Below are positions 1 to 11,164 of a DNA stretch of 64,000 bases, in pieces. Positions within the stretch are counted from its first letter, which is position 1; every line of letters starts with the position of its first letter. The translations under genes were made by a program, and so were the position numbers. Under the pieces are notes generated by a model. That model searched no databases, was not told the DNA's origin, and worked only from the letters and a program-made list of their open reading frames with translations. This stretch comes from Chalara sp. BL73 (taxonomy: Eukaryota; Ascomycota; Leotiomycetes; Helotiales): NCBI GenBank assembly GCA_918026815.1, contig CAKJVC010000066.1, positions 186,001 to 250,000 on the forward strand, given 5' to 3'.

Positions 1-314
1 GGTTAATTGCTGAGATGACGGAAGGACAATTGACTCGTTTTCCACATCTGAGGTTGAACTCCGTCTGTCGAACGACTTTTCTGAGGTCTATGATTCGTGA
101 ACTTTTAGCGGCGGGAAGTACCCGCTTCATACATTTTAGTGGGTCAATAGAGGGTGTCGGTCATGTTCGCACTGTCATAACTCAGCACAGGTAGTGAAGC
201 TGTGGGATTTGAGAAGTACAAAGCCTCAATCATCTTCTGTTGAACATAGAAGATTCGTGATGCAATAGCCAGTTTGCACCTCAATATTACACCACGTAGT
301 AGGTTTCAGACAAG
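1..314. other. upstream flank of the first gene
   Basis: No coding region is supported here. It is presumed promoter and 5' UTR of the DUF2458 gene that starts at 315; the sequence shortly before the ATG is AT-rich with no recognisable element. Confidence 0.4.
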
Positions 315-1193
315 ATGGCTTCACAGACTCCAACACCGGATCTAGCAGCCATATTAGCTACGCTAGCTGGTCTCAATCAGCCAAACCAGCAAACACAACA
401 GAGTCAGCAGGTTCAACATCCTACAGAAAATTTTCAATCTCCTCCATATATGAGTCAGCCTATACACCAACCACCTCCTCAGCAATGGAACCATCAAGCC
501 AGAATTTATCCCAACAGTGGAGTGTCTACTCCAGTTATTCCATCCAATCCGAACGTCCGGGTTATCGATCCTGCGACAATTGTGGACTGGACATCAGGTC
601 TGAAATGCATTATGAGAACTGTTGCCAAGAATGAGAATATAATCCATGATGTTCGAAGGGCAGGTTTTTTCTCAGTGACATCTCTGTCAAAGTAGCTAAT
701 CAAGCCAATTCTAGATGATAAAATCACAGCATGAGCATGAGCAACAATGGTGGAAGGCACGTCAGGAACTCATCGAGAAACAGAAGGCTCGGACAGAAGG
801 TCAGAAGAAGCTAGATGAAGTCTTGTATGTCTATCCTCGCAATATCACAATAGTGCTGTATTCATCAGCTACAGGAAGCTTGTAGGTGGAGCTACTTCAG
901 AAGGTGCGACTAACACCAGCCCCGAGGAATTGGCAAAAGAACTGGAGACTTTTGACATGAAAGTCTACCGGGCCCAGACTCAGATGATGAGAGAGTTCAC
1001 TGCAAAGTTAAAGAGTCTTGGTGTTCCTTTCTTCGGTACAAAAGCCGAGCTTATAAAGCTGGCCAGGAAGGAAGGAGCTGCAGACACTCCACCTCAGGGT
1101 GTGAAGGATGGAAAAGTAATAATTGATGAAGTTGAATTGATCCAGCTGCAGAAGAAGATGATTACAATTTTGGAGGATCTCTGTGCCGAATGA
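315..1193 (+). CDS. DUF2458 family protein, three exons
   Basis: Exons 315-659, 715-824 and 875-1193 give 257 aa. The N-terminus (MASQTPTPDLAAILATLAGL) is followed by a Gln/Pro-rich low-complexity stretch to about residue 75, then the conserved core, with motifs such as PATIVDW, QHEHEQQWW and LAKELETFDMKVYRAQ, typical of the fungal DUF2458 family of unknown function. The core is helical and charged, suggesting a coiled coil. Intron 2 has a perfect GTATGT donor. Intron 1 only restores the conserved core if a GC donor (GCAGGT at 660) is spliced to CTAG at 714; the only GT alternative, at 651, is weak and removes three conserved residues. Family assignment is from memory of conserved motifs; function is unknown. 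Confidence 0.8.
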
Positions 1194-1880
1194 TGGCATG
1201 GCTTTGAATCAATAAAAGGGAAATAACTCTTCTCTCTGTGTACAAAGAGAGTGAAACATTCCTGTCCTCCGAGACGTTCCAGCAATACTCGTAAAGCCGA
1301 AGCCCGGTCTTAAAGCTTCTAGATAGTTTAACTGAACCTATACAGGCACTCAATAGTATATATCACGCGATAGTATCTGTTGCTCCAGAAAGCTGATGCT
1401 GCGATGTAAGAGCAGAAAACTCGCCATCAATGGAGAATTACCAGTGTGGCCTCTATCAAAGATCCAGATTTGGTATCAGCGGTGAACCCTTTCACAATGA
1501 CAGGATCTTCTCACAATTCTGATCTGGGAAGCACATTGCCCGCGGCCATATGATATTTGTGCCACTCACGATTCAGAATAGAATAACAGTAAATTTTTAG
1601 ACTATCAAGTAGTTAGTCTATATCAGCAATTCTGACATGCGTTCATGAGCACCTTTTCTCCAGCCAATTCGTTCGAAAAATCCATGAGATTTTAATGTAC
1701 GTTGGATATCTCATATGGTCGTTCTCGTAATATACCATAATTTACTAGGTGTATTACTTTTCCTATTTCAAGTAACATTCTTGGAGGCCATGCTACATCA
1801 CAGCTTTAGATACGACTAATCAATTGACTATAGATTAAGAAATGAGTGTGAAAACCAGCTTCTGTACATTAAAATCATAC
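1194..1880. other. intergenic, no gene seen
   Basis: This stretch lies between the convergent 3' ends of the DUF2458 gene and the coiled-coil gene. Short frames on both strands carry no conserved pattern. It is AT-rich and shows no repeat or RNA gene that I can recognise. Confidence 0.5.
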
Positions 1881-3389
1881 CTAAGATTCCGCAAATATAT
1901 CTCCACTGCTGAGGCTGACCAGTTCGTTCCTTCGGATCTGGATCGACATCCAGCGATTGATGTTCTTCCTTTCTACCCCTTCTGCCACCAAGCTTATGCT
2001 ATCTCCTAGCTCGACTGTTTTGACCTCCCACTCGTCGCAGTCAGAGACTTGGACTTGCCCAACCTCGGTTTTATCTATTGTATGCAGCCAGCGATGAATG
2101 AAATCACGGTCCACGTGGGCAATCCAAGCTGCTTCATCTAGCGAATTGTATCCAAGGCTCCTATCAGAGTGAGACCCTTGGAAGTAGCCGTTGGCAGGTT
2201 GCGCAATCCTAAACGCCTTTGCCTTGTCGTCAGCTTCCTCGAACTCTTTTTCTGCTTTCGTTAAGTTCCTGTTTAGTTCCTGATGTTCCTGAAGCATAAA
2301 ATTGTCGAAGGCCGTCATTTCCAACTCGGCTATACCATCTTCCACATCTAGGCGATATCTACGGAGCTCTTCCTCATAATGATATTTCCATTTCTCGAAT
2401 TCGTCCTGCAAGTTGCTCAGAATGAGCTGTTTGTGGTACCGGTCATCTTCTGCGACCTCTTGTGCTTCTAAAACCGCTACCCTTGCAATCTCGCTCGGGG
2501 TTGGCGTTCGGGTTTTGGACTTTGAAGGTTCCAGAATTTCTTCTATTCTTTCTTTGTCCACTTCAATCACAGATCCATTAAAACTTTCCTCTGGAGCTGG
2601 ATCCAGCAAGTTATGCGTGGCCATAATGTTATTCCAAGATTGATATAATTGCCTCTGTGCCCATTCCATATCCTTATATATTCCTCGAGCTTTGGCTTCT
2701 ATTTTTTGGATCTCAAGCTCTATGCTTTGCTCTAACTCCTTAGCTTCGTCGATACGATGAAGAAGCTCACTTTCTGTCAATCCTAGATTCTCAGCAGAAC
2801 GTTCGAGTTGTCGATTCAAATCATGTACCATGTCTTTACACTGGTCTTGATTTTCCTCTAGGATTCCGACTTTTTTCTTGTATTCTAATATTTTTGTTTC
2901 AGATCGAAAAATTATATTCCACGCAAATATCATGTCCTCTGTCAACGACAATGCAGATTCTTCATAGCCGAACTCTCCTTTGAATGTGAATATATTTGAG
3001 ATTTTGGAAGTTAAAGGTGGAACTCTTGAACGATCAGGAGACTGCATGCCTGGTTCTTCAAATGACTTCCCATGATTACTAAAAAGTGATTGTGGCGCCT
3101 CGTATCGTAGGTTTGAAGACACCTTTTCAAGCTGCCCCCGACAACCGCACTCGGGCTCTAGGCCGCTTTCTTTTTCTTGTCTAGTTTTACTAGCAGAACA
3201 TCCAGAAATTGCGCTCTCATGTTGCTTGTTGTTGTAACCAACTTCACTGTTGTAGGGTGTTGAAGCGCGGGAATTTGACAACTGGTATAGGCGAAGCGGC
3301 ACCAAAAATCTTCTTCCAAAATAACTAGTTACGCCCTTGAAAACTCGGCCGTCTGTGAGTCGACTCAGAATCCCATCTCTGTCGGCCAT
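1881..3389 (-). CDS. long coiled-coil protein of unknown function
   Basis: A single open frame of 502 aa starts at the ATG at 3389. Residues 1-120 are Ser-rich and poorly structured. From about residue 150 to 390 the protein is rich in Glu, Lys, Leu and Arg with heptad-like spacing, including Q/E/L-rich runs around residues 165-240 and 310-375, so a long coiled coil is likely. I see no catalytic motif, membrane segment or signal peptide. An additional upstream exon cannot be excluded. I do not recognise the family; it may be lineage-restricted. It lies tail-to-tail with the DUF2458 gene and head-to-head with the DUF6590-like gene, leaving about 490 bp as a possible shared promoter. Confidence 0.6.
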   Translation of the reverse strand: MADRDGILSRLTDGRVFKGVTSYFGRRFLVPLRLYQLSNSRASTPYNSEVGYNNKQHESAISGCSASKTRQEKESGLEPECGCRGQLEKVSSNLRYEAPQSLFSNHGKSFEEPGMQSPDRSRVPPLTSKISNIFTFKGEFGYEESALSLTEDMIFAWNIIFRSETKILEYKKKVGILEENQDQCKDMVHDLNRQLERSAENLGLTESELLHRIDEAKELEQSIELEIQKIEAKARGIYKDMEWAQRQLYQSWNNIMATHNLLDPAPEESFNGSVIEVDKERIEEILEPSKSKTRTPTPSEIARVAVLEAQEVAEDDRYHKQLILSNLQDEFEKWKYHYEEELRRYRLDVEDGIAELEMTAFDNFMLQEHQELNRNLTKAEKEFEEADDKAKAFRIAQPANGYFQGSHSDRSLGYNSLDEAAWIAHVDRDFIHRWLHTIDKTEVGQVQVSDCDEWEVKTVELGDSISLVAEGVERKNINRWMSIQIRRNELVSLSSGDIFAES

Positions 3390-3881
3390 AGTATCAGATT
3401 ACAGGCCAAATCCTTGTGGTATAGCTTAGTAGTGGTCACTCTAGCAGTAGGACTGACTGCCTCTGTTTAAGTATTTAAGACAAACAAGTGTTGATGGCAG
3501 AATTAATTTTGTGCAAATGCCTAGTATCTTTGTTGCCACTTTGAATCAAAACAAAGACTTCACTAAATATGCCGTCCCGTGCAGGACACCTATTTCTTAA
3601 CATTATGCCCTTTGTTCTTAATTCGTCTACTAGCTGTTCTATGGCTATGAAAATTTTCAAGTCTATACTTCGACTGCTATTTTTGTTCTCTTTGCCATGT
3701 ATCGTACATAGTTTCTTTATCTGCTTAAGCAATATTCGCGTTTCTTTGAACTTCTAGTATATTTAAAACCTCGACATCTCGTTTGTGGAAACAAGCATCA
3801 CGATCAATCAGCAGAACTGATTTAGAGCCATACAAGCCTCAAGGGAGATCCTTACAAAAGATAGGACGCAATACCAACATT

Positions 3882-5057
3882 ATGGCAAACAGGAGTAGGT
3901 TTATCTCAACGCGAGTCGAAGATCAGAAGCAAGAGCAAGAGGCAGCGACAAGCAAGCTTCGAGAATTGAATTTGAATATGGCCCTGGAAAAAACAAGAAG
4001 CGGAATAACTGGTATGAGATCTGAATCATGGAGATCCAGGACAGGCAGATCAACTCACCATGGCCACTTTGACAGCCTCGCTATGATCAGCGAGTCTCAA
4101 GTCAGTACTTTCAATAGCAAGCTAAGGCCTCAAAGTAAAAGTTTTAACCTACAGCTTCAGTTATTTTCTGCTAATATTTCTACTAGAAGTTTACAGACCT
4201 CAAGATTTTGAAGTTGGTGTCATATTCACTGCTCCGTGGTTTGAGGCCGATTCCAATAAGCAGGCATTGGAGTCTGGCGAACCGGACTATAATCGTTCAA
4301 TGACCAGTGTAGGGTATGTTTTTGTTGGCTCTGAGAAAGGTTACGCACTAATGTATTTGGGGACGGCGAATTCTTCAACTGCCTAAGTCTCCAGTTTCTT
4401 ACCTGAAATTTTGCTGACAGCGGAGCTATATAGTCCGCTATATACAAAGCATAGGAAGTATATATGTATCGGACGCTTTACAAACCATGTTCTAGCTTTG
4501 TGGGTACACTCCACTCAGCTTTGATATTCTTCTGCTCATTTTCTAACTTCTCCAGACCTATATATACCCACGGAGGCAAAGGCCTATCAAGAAAGCGTAC
4601 CAGCCAAAAAGATGAATTTATTTCCATTCGAGAGTACGATTCACAAGATAGTGCGGCACCGTCCGAGACCCCATACGATATACTATGGGTTGATCGCTAC
4701 CCAGAATTCAAAGGAGACAGCAAAAGCTGGTATGCTATGACTGACTTTACTTCTGCTCATTTTACCAAATTATGCGTTCACAAGTACGACAACAAGTGTA
4801 CGATTCAAGGAAAGCTCAAACCGCAATCCAAAAAATACCTTCAAACGCTGGTCACAGAAACACTTGCCGTGGCTATTGCCGAAACAAGAAAGTTTGCAGA
4901 GTCAACTACAATTCAAGAACTTCAGAACCTTAGCCTACGTAAACCTAGTATAAAACCTCCTGCTAACGATTTTGGAAAGTTGAGAAGCCTTGCTTTGAAT
5001 AGAAGGAGTGGTGTATCAGTACATTCTAGAACCGAGAAGGATCAGGAGTCTTGGTGA
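3882..5057 (+). CDS. DUF6590-like domain protein, four exons
   Basis: Exons 3882-4011, 4187-4313, 4434-4499 and 4556-5057 join in frame to 274 aa. A Gln/Glu-rich helical N-terminus (residues 5-35) precedes a domain with the order expected for DUF6590: a start like YRPQDFEVGVIF, then KHRKYICIGRF, then LALPIYTHGGKG, and a C-terminal block around HFTKLCVHKYDNKCTIQGKL. The third exon is only 66 nt and is recovered because it bridges the RRF-like and TYGGxG-like motifs. Donors are GTATGA, GTATGT and GTGGGT; acceptors are TACTAG, TATATAG and CTCCAG. DUF6590 has no established biochemical role. The match is by motif order, so the family call is moderate, but continuity of frame over four exons argues for a real gene. 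Confidence 0.6.
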
Positions 5058-5213
5058 AGAAATATTTCGTAACGTGGCGAGGAATTCTAGTTTAATACCA
5101 CAACTTTATCAGTGAACAAGAGCATAAAGATGCGCGTTTCGAAGGCGTTCGAATGTTTATTCGCACTTCACTATTGAGATCTGTTTGTTAAATAATACAG
5201 ATTAGAGGAAAGG
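5058..5213. other. short intergenic spacer
   Basis: No gene is seen between the DUF6590-like stop codon and the start of the first repeat copy. Confidence 0.3.
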
Positions 5214-5620
5214 CTAACGTCCATCCCTGTGTGCCGGAAAACCCTCCGTGCCGGAAAAACTAACAGGTACTTTGACTTTGAGCATCAAAAAGTCTATACA
5301 TATTACAATATCTTATATACTAGTTTGAAAGTTATATTCTGAGTCTATTTTAAGACACCTTGAACCTCTTTACTAGAGAATCATATTCATTTTGTCGCCG
5401 TTATCAGCGGATTTTAAAAGGGTGTCTTTTTACAGCGAAACACACTTTCTTCATCACCGCTTTATCTCTGAGCTCTCACTACTCCTAACATCTCTGGAAA
5501 GGTCTTACTTGAGCTCCTAGGCGCCCTAACCACATAAAAAGTCGATGTCAGACTTGTGGCAGTTGTGGAGTGCAAATCTATCGAAGATCGCCACGTAGTT
5601 CGGTACTTTCGATCCTGCCC
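5214..5620 (+). repeat. repeat copy 1 (left arm, about 400 bp)
   Basis: This copy begins with TAACGTCCATCCCTG and then has two GTGCCGGAAAA-type units followed by AACAGGTACTTTGACTTT. It aligns by eye, at roughly 70 percent, with the reverse complement of 11165-11568 over about 400 bp, including the blocks TTCGTCGCCG.. and GCCCTAAC...GTGCAAATCTA. A shorter third copy in the same orientation lies at 6063-6285. Differences look mainly transitional, which would fit age or RIP, but I could not count them. It is probably the end of an old mobile element or a dispersed duplicated locus. Confidence 0.65.
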
Positions 5621-6062
5621 CGCACGGTTCCGTACGGCCCCATCTTGAAAGCCTCAGGCATAGCCGCCAAGCTCCACTGGTCTGGTGCGTCCGTTGTTGC
5701 TGAATCGCAAAAATCCGAAGTTGTACTTAATCCAGCATCAACCACATCTTTTCGCATCTGCCACAACGTTACATGTTAGATCCCTAAGCACACTGCTAAA
5801 TGGCGTCCGGGCTCGTATCATGCCTACTGCCATCAATCTAGATCACCGGAAACCTATCACATTTGAGTCGGCGCTGAAGAAAGACGTAACTATCATCAGC
5901 GAAGCAGCATACTTCCGAGGCAGCGACAGAGCTCTACCAGTCACTCTGGGACCAGAGACGCACCACCCAAGCACTTACTAGACACCACTTGAGGCTCAGC
6001 AATCAAGACACCTGTGTTGTTTCCGCAAAGGATCAATGGATTCGTGGCAGCTTCAATGTCTG
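5621..6062. other. spacer between repeat copies 1 and 2
   Basis: The spacer contains open frames, for example one continuing from the left arm (5570-5779), but none with convincing coding character. No independent gene is called. Confidence 0.35.
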
Positions 6063-6285
6063 TGTAATCGTCCAACCCTGCGTGCCGGAAAAAGTGATAG
6101 GTACTTTGACTTTAATTATTGTAATATTGGTGCACACCTTACTATTTCTTGAATTTTTCAAGTTAGATTCTATAGCCACTTTGAACATCTTAAACGCCTT
6201 TGACAGAAAACATTACGTTGGCGTCGTCGCCTTGTGCCGGATTCACAAAGAATCTCCTTTTATGGCGCAACAGACTCCCTCTTAA
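6063..6285 (+). repeat. repeat copy 2 (partial, same orientation as copy 1)
   Basis: It starts TAATCGTCCAACCCTGCGTGCCGG and continues into AGGTACTTTGACTTTAA and GTTAGATTCTATAGCCA, matching copy 1 and the reverse complement of copy 3. It lacks one of the two CCGTGCCGG units and the distal 150 bp. It ends about 65 bp beyond the stop codon of the HET-NACHT-WD40 gene. Confidence 0.55.
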
Positions 6286-6351
6286 AAATGCTAGAAGGCA
6301 TGTGGCAATGTTCCCTCAGACCCCGCAAGAAATTAAATATTTCTCTTAGTT

Positions 6352-9300
6352 TTATATGACAAGTTGTGCTGCTTTGTTAAAGCAGAACAATGATATTCTC
6401 CTTGAAGAATGCCCTAAAACAAGATTTCTATTCCACGTGGCTGATTTGCATTGGCGATGATCGGGAGGCAGCCAAAGAATCTTCGTGTTACCTTCTAATA
6501 CCCATTGACTAGATACTTGCAAGGTGGGACATATCTTACCGCTAGGGGAAAAGGCACTATGGCTCTCTAGCGTTTGGAGTATTGCCCCCGTAGCCGCATC
6601 CCAGAGCCATACCGTCCCATCATCAGATCCAGATATAACCTGTTTGCCGTCGCGTGAGAAGACCACAGACGAGACTGAGTTGATATGGCCCTTTATCCGG
6701 AGCAATGCTCCTGTAGCCGCATCCCAGAGCCGCACTGTCCAATCGATTGATCCAGATATGATTCTATTGCAATCGTATGAGAAGGTAACTGACGAGATCA
6801 AGCCAGTGTGGCCCTTAAGTATCTGGAGTAAGGCTCCTGTTGCCGCGTCCCAGAGTCGCACTGTCCAATCCCCTGATCCAGATACGACCTGATTATAGTT
6901 ACTTGAAAAGGACACGGAATAGATCCCCTCAGTATGGCCCTCGAATATCTGGAGTAATACTCCCGTAGCCGTATCCCAGAGCCGTACTGTTTTATCCTCT
7001 GATCCAGACACAATTTGCTTACTATCATATGAAAAAGCTGTTGATAGGACCCTGCTAGTGTGGCCCTCGAGCGTTTTAAGCAGTGTTCCCGTAGTCGCGT
7101 CCCAGAGCCGCACCGTATGATCGCCTGATCCAGTTATAACTTGCTTGCCATCATGTGAGAAGGCTATAGAACAGATTCGGCTAGTGTGACCCTCGGGCAT
7201 CTGAAGCGCTGCTTCTGTGGCCGTATCCCAGAGACGCACCATCTGATCGCCTGATCCAGATACGACCTGATTACTATTACTTGAGAAGGACACGGAATAG
7301 ACCCAGTCAGTGTGGCCCTCGAGTGTCTGAACCAGTACTCCTGTAGCCACGTTCCAAAGCCGCACTGTACGATCAACTGATCCAGACACAGCCTTCTTAT
7401 CATCGCGTGAGAAGGCTACCGATAAAACATGGCTACTGTGGCCCTCGAGCGTCTGGAGCAGTGCTCCCGTAGCCGCCTCCCAGAGCCGTAATGTTTGATC
7501 ACCAGATCCAGACAAAATACACTTGCTATCACGTGAGATGGACACGGAATAGACCGCGCCAGTGTGGCCCTCGAGCGTTTTGAGTAGTGCTCCCGTAGTC
7601 GCGTCCCAAAGCCGCACTGTACAATCGCCTGATCCAGATATAACTTGCTTGCTATCACATGAGAAGGCTACTGACTTGACCGAACCAGTGTGGCCGTCGA
7701 GCGTTTTAAGCAGTGCTCCTGTAGTCGCGTCCCAAAGCCGTATCGTTTGATCAAGTGATCCAGATATAATCTGTTTGCCATCGCTTGAGAAACCCACAGA
7801 AGAAACTAGTTTAGTATGGCCCCTAAGCGTCTGGAGTAGTGCTCCCGTAGCCGCGTCCCAAAGCCGCACTGTCCAATCTAATGATCCAGATACGACTTGC
7901 TTACTATCACGTGAGAAGGACACGGAATAGACCCAGTCAGTGTGGCCTTCAAGCGTTTGGAGCAGTGTTCCCGTAGCCACGTCCCAGAGCCGCACTGTTT
8001 TATCTTGTGAACCAGACACGACCTGCTTGCCGTCACATGAGAAGGCTACTGACTCGACCGAACCAGTGTGGCCCTCGAGCGTATGCAATGCAGCATTCCA
8101 ATATGCTTGTACTTTGGGTTTCCTCTGAATCCAAGTCGGGACGGACCCTTCAAATTGTCTCCGAATAATGCTCCTTTCCGGGGCGAAGATAAGGGCTGAA
8201 GAGTATAACTGAAGGGGTGCCTGTTCAATGATAGATCGGTTATATAAGGCGAATCGCTTAGCGTCGTAAATGAATGCGTACAAGTTGGGGCTTCTGTCAA
8301 ACTAAAAACGAGTTAGTTAAACTCTTAAAAGATTAAACAGACAGCTGACTGGGATATAAGCCTCTAAGGTAAGTATTGCTTGAATCCCTTCTGAGACCTT
8401 ACCCATCCACCCAAGTGCCTCGAGCCAGTGCAGTAAATAAGCCTGTAAAAACCGGTGGGCTTCCTCGCCATCAGAAGCCTGAGCCCCACTCCGTTGGAGA
8501 TGCTGAACCCAATAAAGACATGCGTATTGAACTTCAGGCGGAAGATATTCCTGGAGACGACTGCTCTCAACTAGTCTGGCTTGAGTACCAGGAGCATGCA
8601 TATCGCAAATGTCTTTCTTGAGTTTCTGGGACATTAGTTGTACACAGCTAGTCGCTACTAGCTGGTGTGCCTCCCTCTTATCTACCCAGAAATCCCCACA
8701 TCGGTCTTTGCTAAGAAGAAAGTCGCGGAATGAAGGGTGATGGAGGCGGAGCAATCCAGTAGCGGCCTTTGGAACGTCTAGAATAGCTTGTAGTCTTTCG
8801 AGAGTCTGCGTAACCTGTATTCCAGAGATGCTGATTACCTTTCCTAGCGAAGCTGAGGAAAGGGGTGAGAATAAGATAACAATGCTTCCAAGAATTCTTC
8901 GCTGCATTGTACATAACCGCACTTTCTCCGGTGGTCTGAAAGTGGTAGGTATGGAGTTTTGAAGTACAGTGGTATAAATTTGGTCGAGATGCTTTTCCGG
9001 CGTGCCTTCGAAGCCGGTGCCCTGAAGAATCTCATCAAGCCTGTCTTCAGCGAACTCTTCGCCTTCTTTTACAAAACGACATGCTGTTGCCGCCCAGATG
9101 AAGAGTCCACTAGCATAGACAACCAGTTGTCTTAAAACTTCATCGCTTGGCCACTTAGGTCCAAGGGACCACTCTTGCCCGATGTTCCATAGATGGTGTT
9201 TTAAGAAAAGAGATATGTCATGGTTGATGACTGCTGGCTGTATGTTGTGGAGTACAAAGTCCTGATGTTCGGCTTGCGGGATAGCACGTATGCCGTATCG

Positions 9301-10734
9301 AATTGGAATTTCAGGTCTGCTTGTCAAAAAAACTCGAAGTCTCACGGTCGTCAACGTTCGAGCTTCAGCTAGGAGCCGTAGAATTGTGCGAACATGGTCT
9401 TCGTTGTCACACTCATCAAGGGCATCGATGACAAGTAGATATATAGATGGAGAAGAGGGGTTGTCTGACTTTACCAACTTTAACGGACGGATAACGAGCT
9501 CCCGCCACTGATCCAGTAAAGACAGGTTCGCAATATCGCTCCGCTTTCTTACAGCATCGCAGATATGTGCTTGGAGAGATGGCACAGCATCCGCGAGTTG
9601 TACGGCAAGACTTGTGAAGAGCTTGCCGGCATGGCTCACGTCTCCGCCGCCCTTAGAGAAGAAGAAGCTAGCTCCAAGACGCTTCTGCTCACTGTATCTG
9701 CGGGCGACGGTGCGGGAGATAGTTGACTTTCCCGTCCCAGCTAGGCCGCTCAGCCAGAAGATGCATCGCTCATTGTGTCCATCTTTTCCATCAGCCCAGT
9801 CATATATCTCTCGTAGAAGGTCGACGCGTGTGTTGGGGAGGCAAGCAGGTTCGTCTTGGTGGTCGTATGCGTTGAAAGGCGCCTCATCAGCATACGGTAG
9901 GTGACGAAGTAGGTCTTTCTCAGAGCCTGAACTGCTAGTTAGCGCTAGTTTTATTAGATGTGTTAGGTATCAACCGTAGGGATAGGACTTACAGTTCAAA
10001 GGTTTGTCGATTGCCTCCCGGAGCCGCTGAAACGCCTTGACTTCTCCTTCACCATAAAGAAGTGGCAGCTGGATATTGAAAATGCCAAAAAGCGAATATG
10101 CCTTGTCTTCCCCGCGTGTAGTATATCGACTTTTTGCCCACGAGAATCGTTCATCGACGTCAAATTGGGAGAGAGGGTTTTCTCGAAGCGCCGTGACAGG
10201 AACTCCCGTAATATCGTGGATTTGTTGCTCTAGAATTCTTTTATTTCCTATTCGGTTGCCTTCTCGGGAGAAGAATTCAACTGATCTTGGAGCAAGGAGT
10301 TCTTGTAAGGTCCAGCCTCGTGTAAACCATTTGCTTGCTCGGAAAGCAGATTCCCAAGTGCACTCGGCAGACGTATCGCTTGCTTTCCGCTTTAGTATCG
10401 AAACATCGGATAAGTAAACGTAGCATCTGGCTGCTTTCTGATACCAGCGAAACATCGAGTTGATAGCTTCAGAAAGCTCAGTGCTGCTCGATTTGTCAAT
10501 GCAGCATGTGTCAACCCAGAAGTATTTCAAACCATTACGCCTAGCCTGTTCTCCGCAGAACTGTATCTTGCTATAGCCGCCAGCTTTACTCTTGCTCGTA
10601 CCGTCTGTCAGGTCCTTGAAAGTAACCTCGTCCGTTCCCCACCTGTGTGAAAGTATAGCATAGTTAGGTATGGCGTTTTCGAAGAACTCGGTCAAGCTGA
10701 GGTTGCCATCATTGTTAAACTGTAGCAGACGCAT
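6352..10734 (-). CDS. HET-NACHT-WD40 NLR-like receptor (HNWD type)
   Basis: Exons 10734-9993, 9926-8350 and 8301-6352 join to 1,422 aa. Residues about 1-245 are a HET domain (YAILSHRWG, FWVDTCCIDKSSS, FTRGWTLQELLAP). Residues about 308-316 are the NACHT P-loop GLAGTGKST, with Walker B in LLVIDALDEC. Residues about 847-1350 are twelve WD40 units of 41-42 aa, each close to TLEGHTxxVxSVxFS..SGSxDxTVRLWDxATG. The C-terminus (ILWLPPD, VLGHSSRRIS) is the usual end of this class. In known fungi such proteins control heterokaryon incompatibility or non-self recognition: the WD40 surface senses a partner, NACHT oligomerises, and HET triggers cell death. Both introns (66 and 48 bp) have CTAAC branch points. 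No frameshift or stop was found, so the gene looks intact. Confidence 0.9.
6500..8065 (-). repeat. tandem 126-bp repeats encoding WD40 units
   Basis: Twelve 126-bp units (one of 123 bp) encode the WD40 propeller(s) of the HET-NACHT-WD40 gene. Units 2, 7 and 10 share the segment encoding YSVSFS with almost identical DNA, and units 1, 4, 8 and 9 resemble each other. Most differences fall in the few codons around the GHT-xxx-V and SGSxD positions. This is the pattern expected from repeat shuffling and concerted evolution in this gene class. Confidence 0.85.
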
Positions 10735-11164
10735 TATTCGAAAAGTTCGAGGGTCGCAGTAAGGTAGAGTTTCGGGTAGTTGTTAAGCCGTCGAATCAAT
10801 ATAAATGCGGAGTGAAGTTGGAAAAAACGTCGTGTTGAGGCTAGCGGACTCAAATTGGGCAGCCTCGCGGCAGTGACATTGTCGTACATCATTTGGAAGC
10901 GCGCAAGACCGGCGTCGCTCAGGCTGGAATTCTGGAAGCCATAAGCATATCATATTCGAAGTCAATTTCGATTGAGCATGATTTGTTTCTGTCGCTGCAA
11001 AGGAAGCTGAAGGCATAGAGAGTGGATGACAAAACAAAATCCTGAATTCTGGTGATTTACCTTCGATCTTTAGAGTTCGCATTTATAGCCTTGAATCTCA
11101 GGCAGCAAGTTACTGTGGGGTGTACAGGGCTATTCCCCACCAAGATCGTCACTCGCTTCGATCC
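10735..11164. other. upstream region of the NLR-like gene
   Basis: About 430 bp lie between the HET start codon and the inverted repeat arm. It is presumed promoter. A minus-strand frame (10783-11082) runs through it without recognised similarity. Confidence 0.4.

Noticed and set aside
6524..8128. Plus-strand frames opposite the WD40 repeats
   Set aside because: They mirror the repeated minus-strand codons and recur in every repeat unit; no independent coding evidence.
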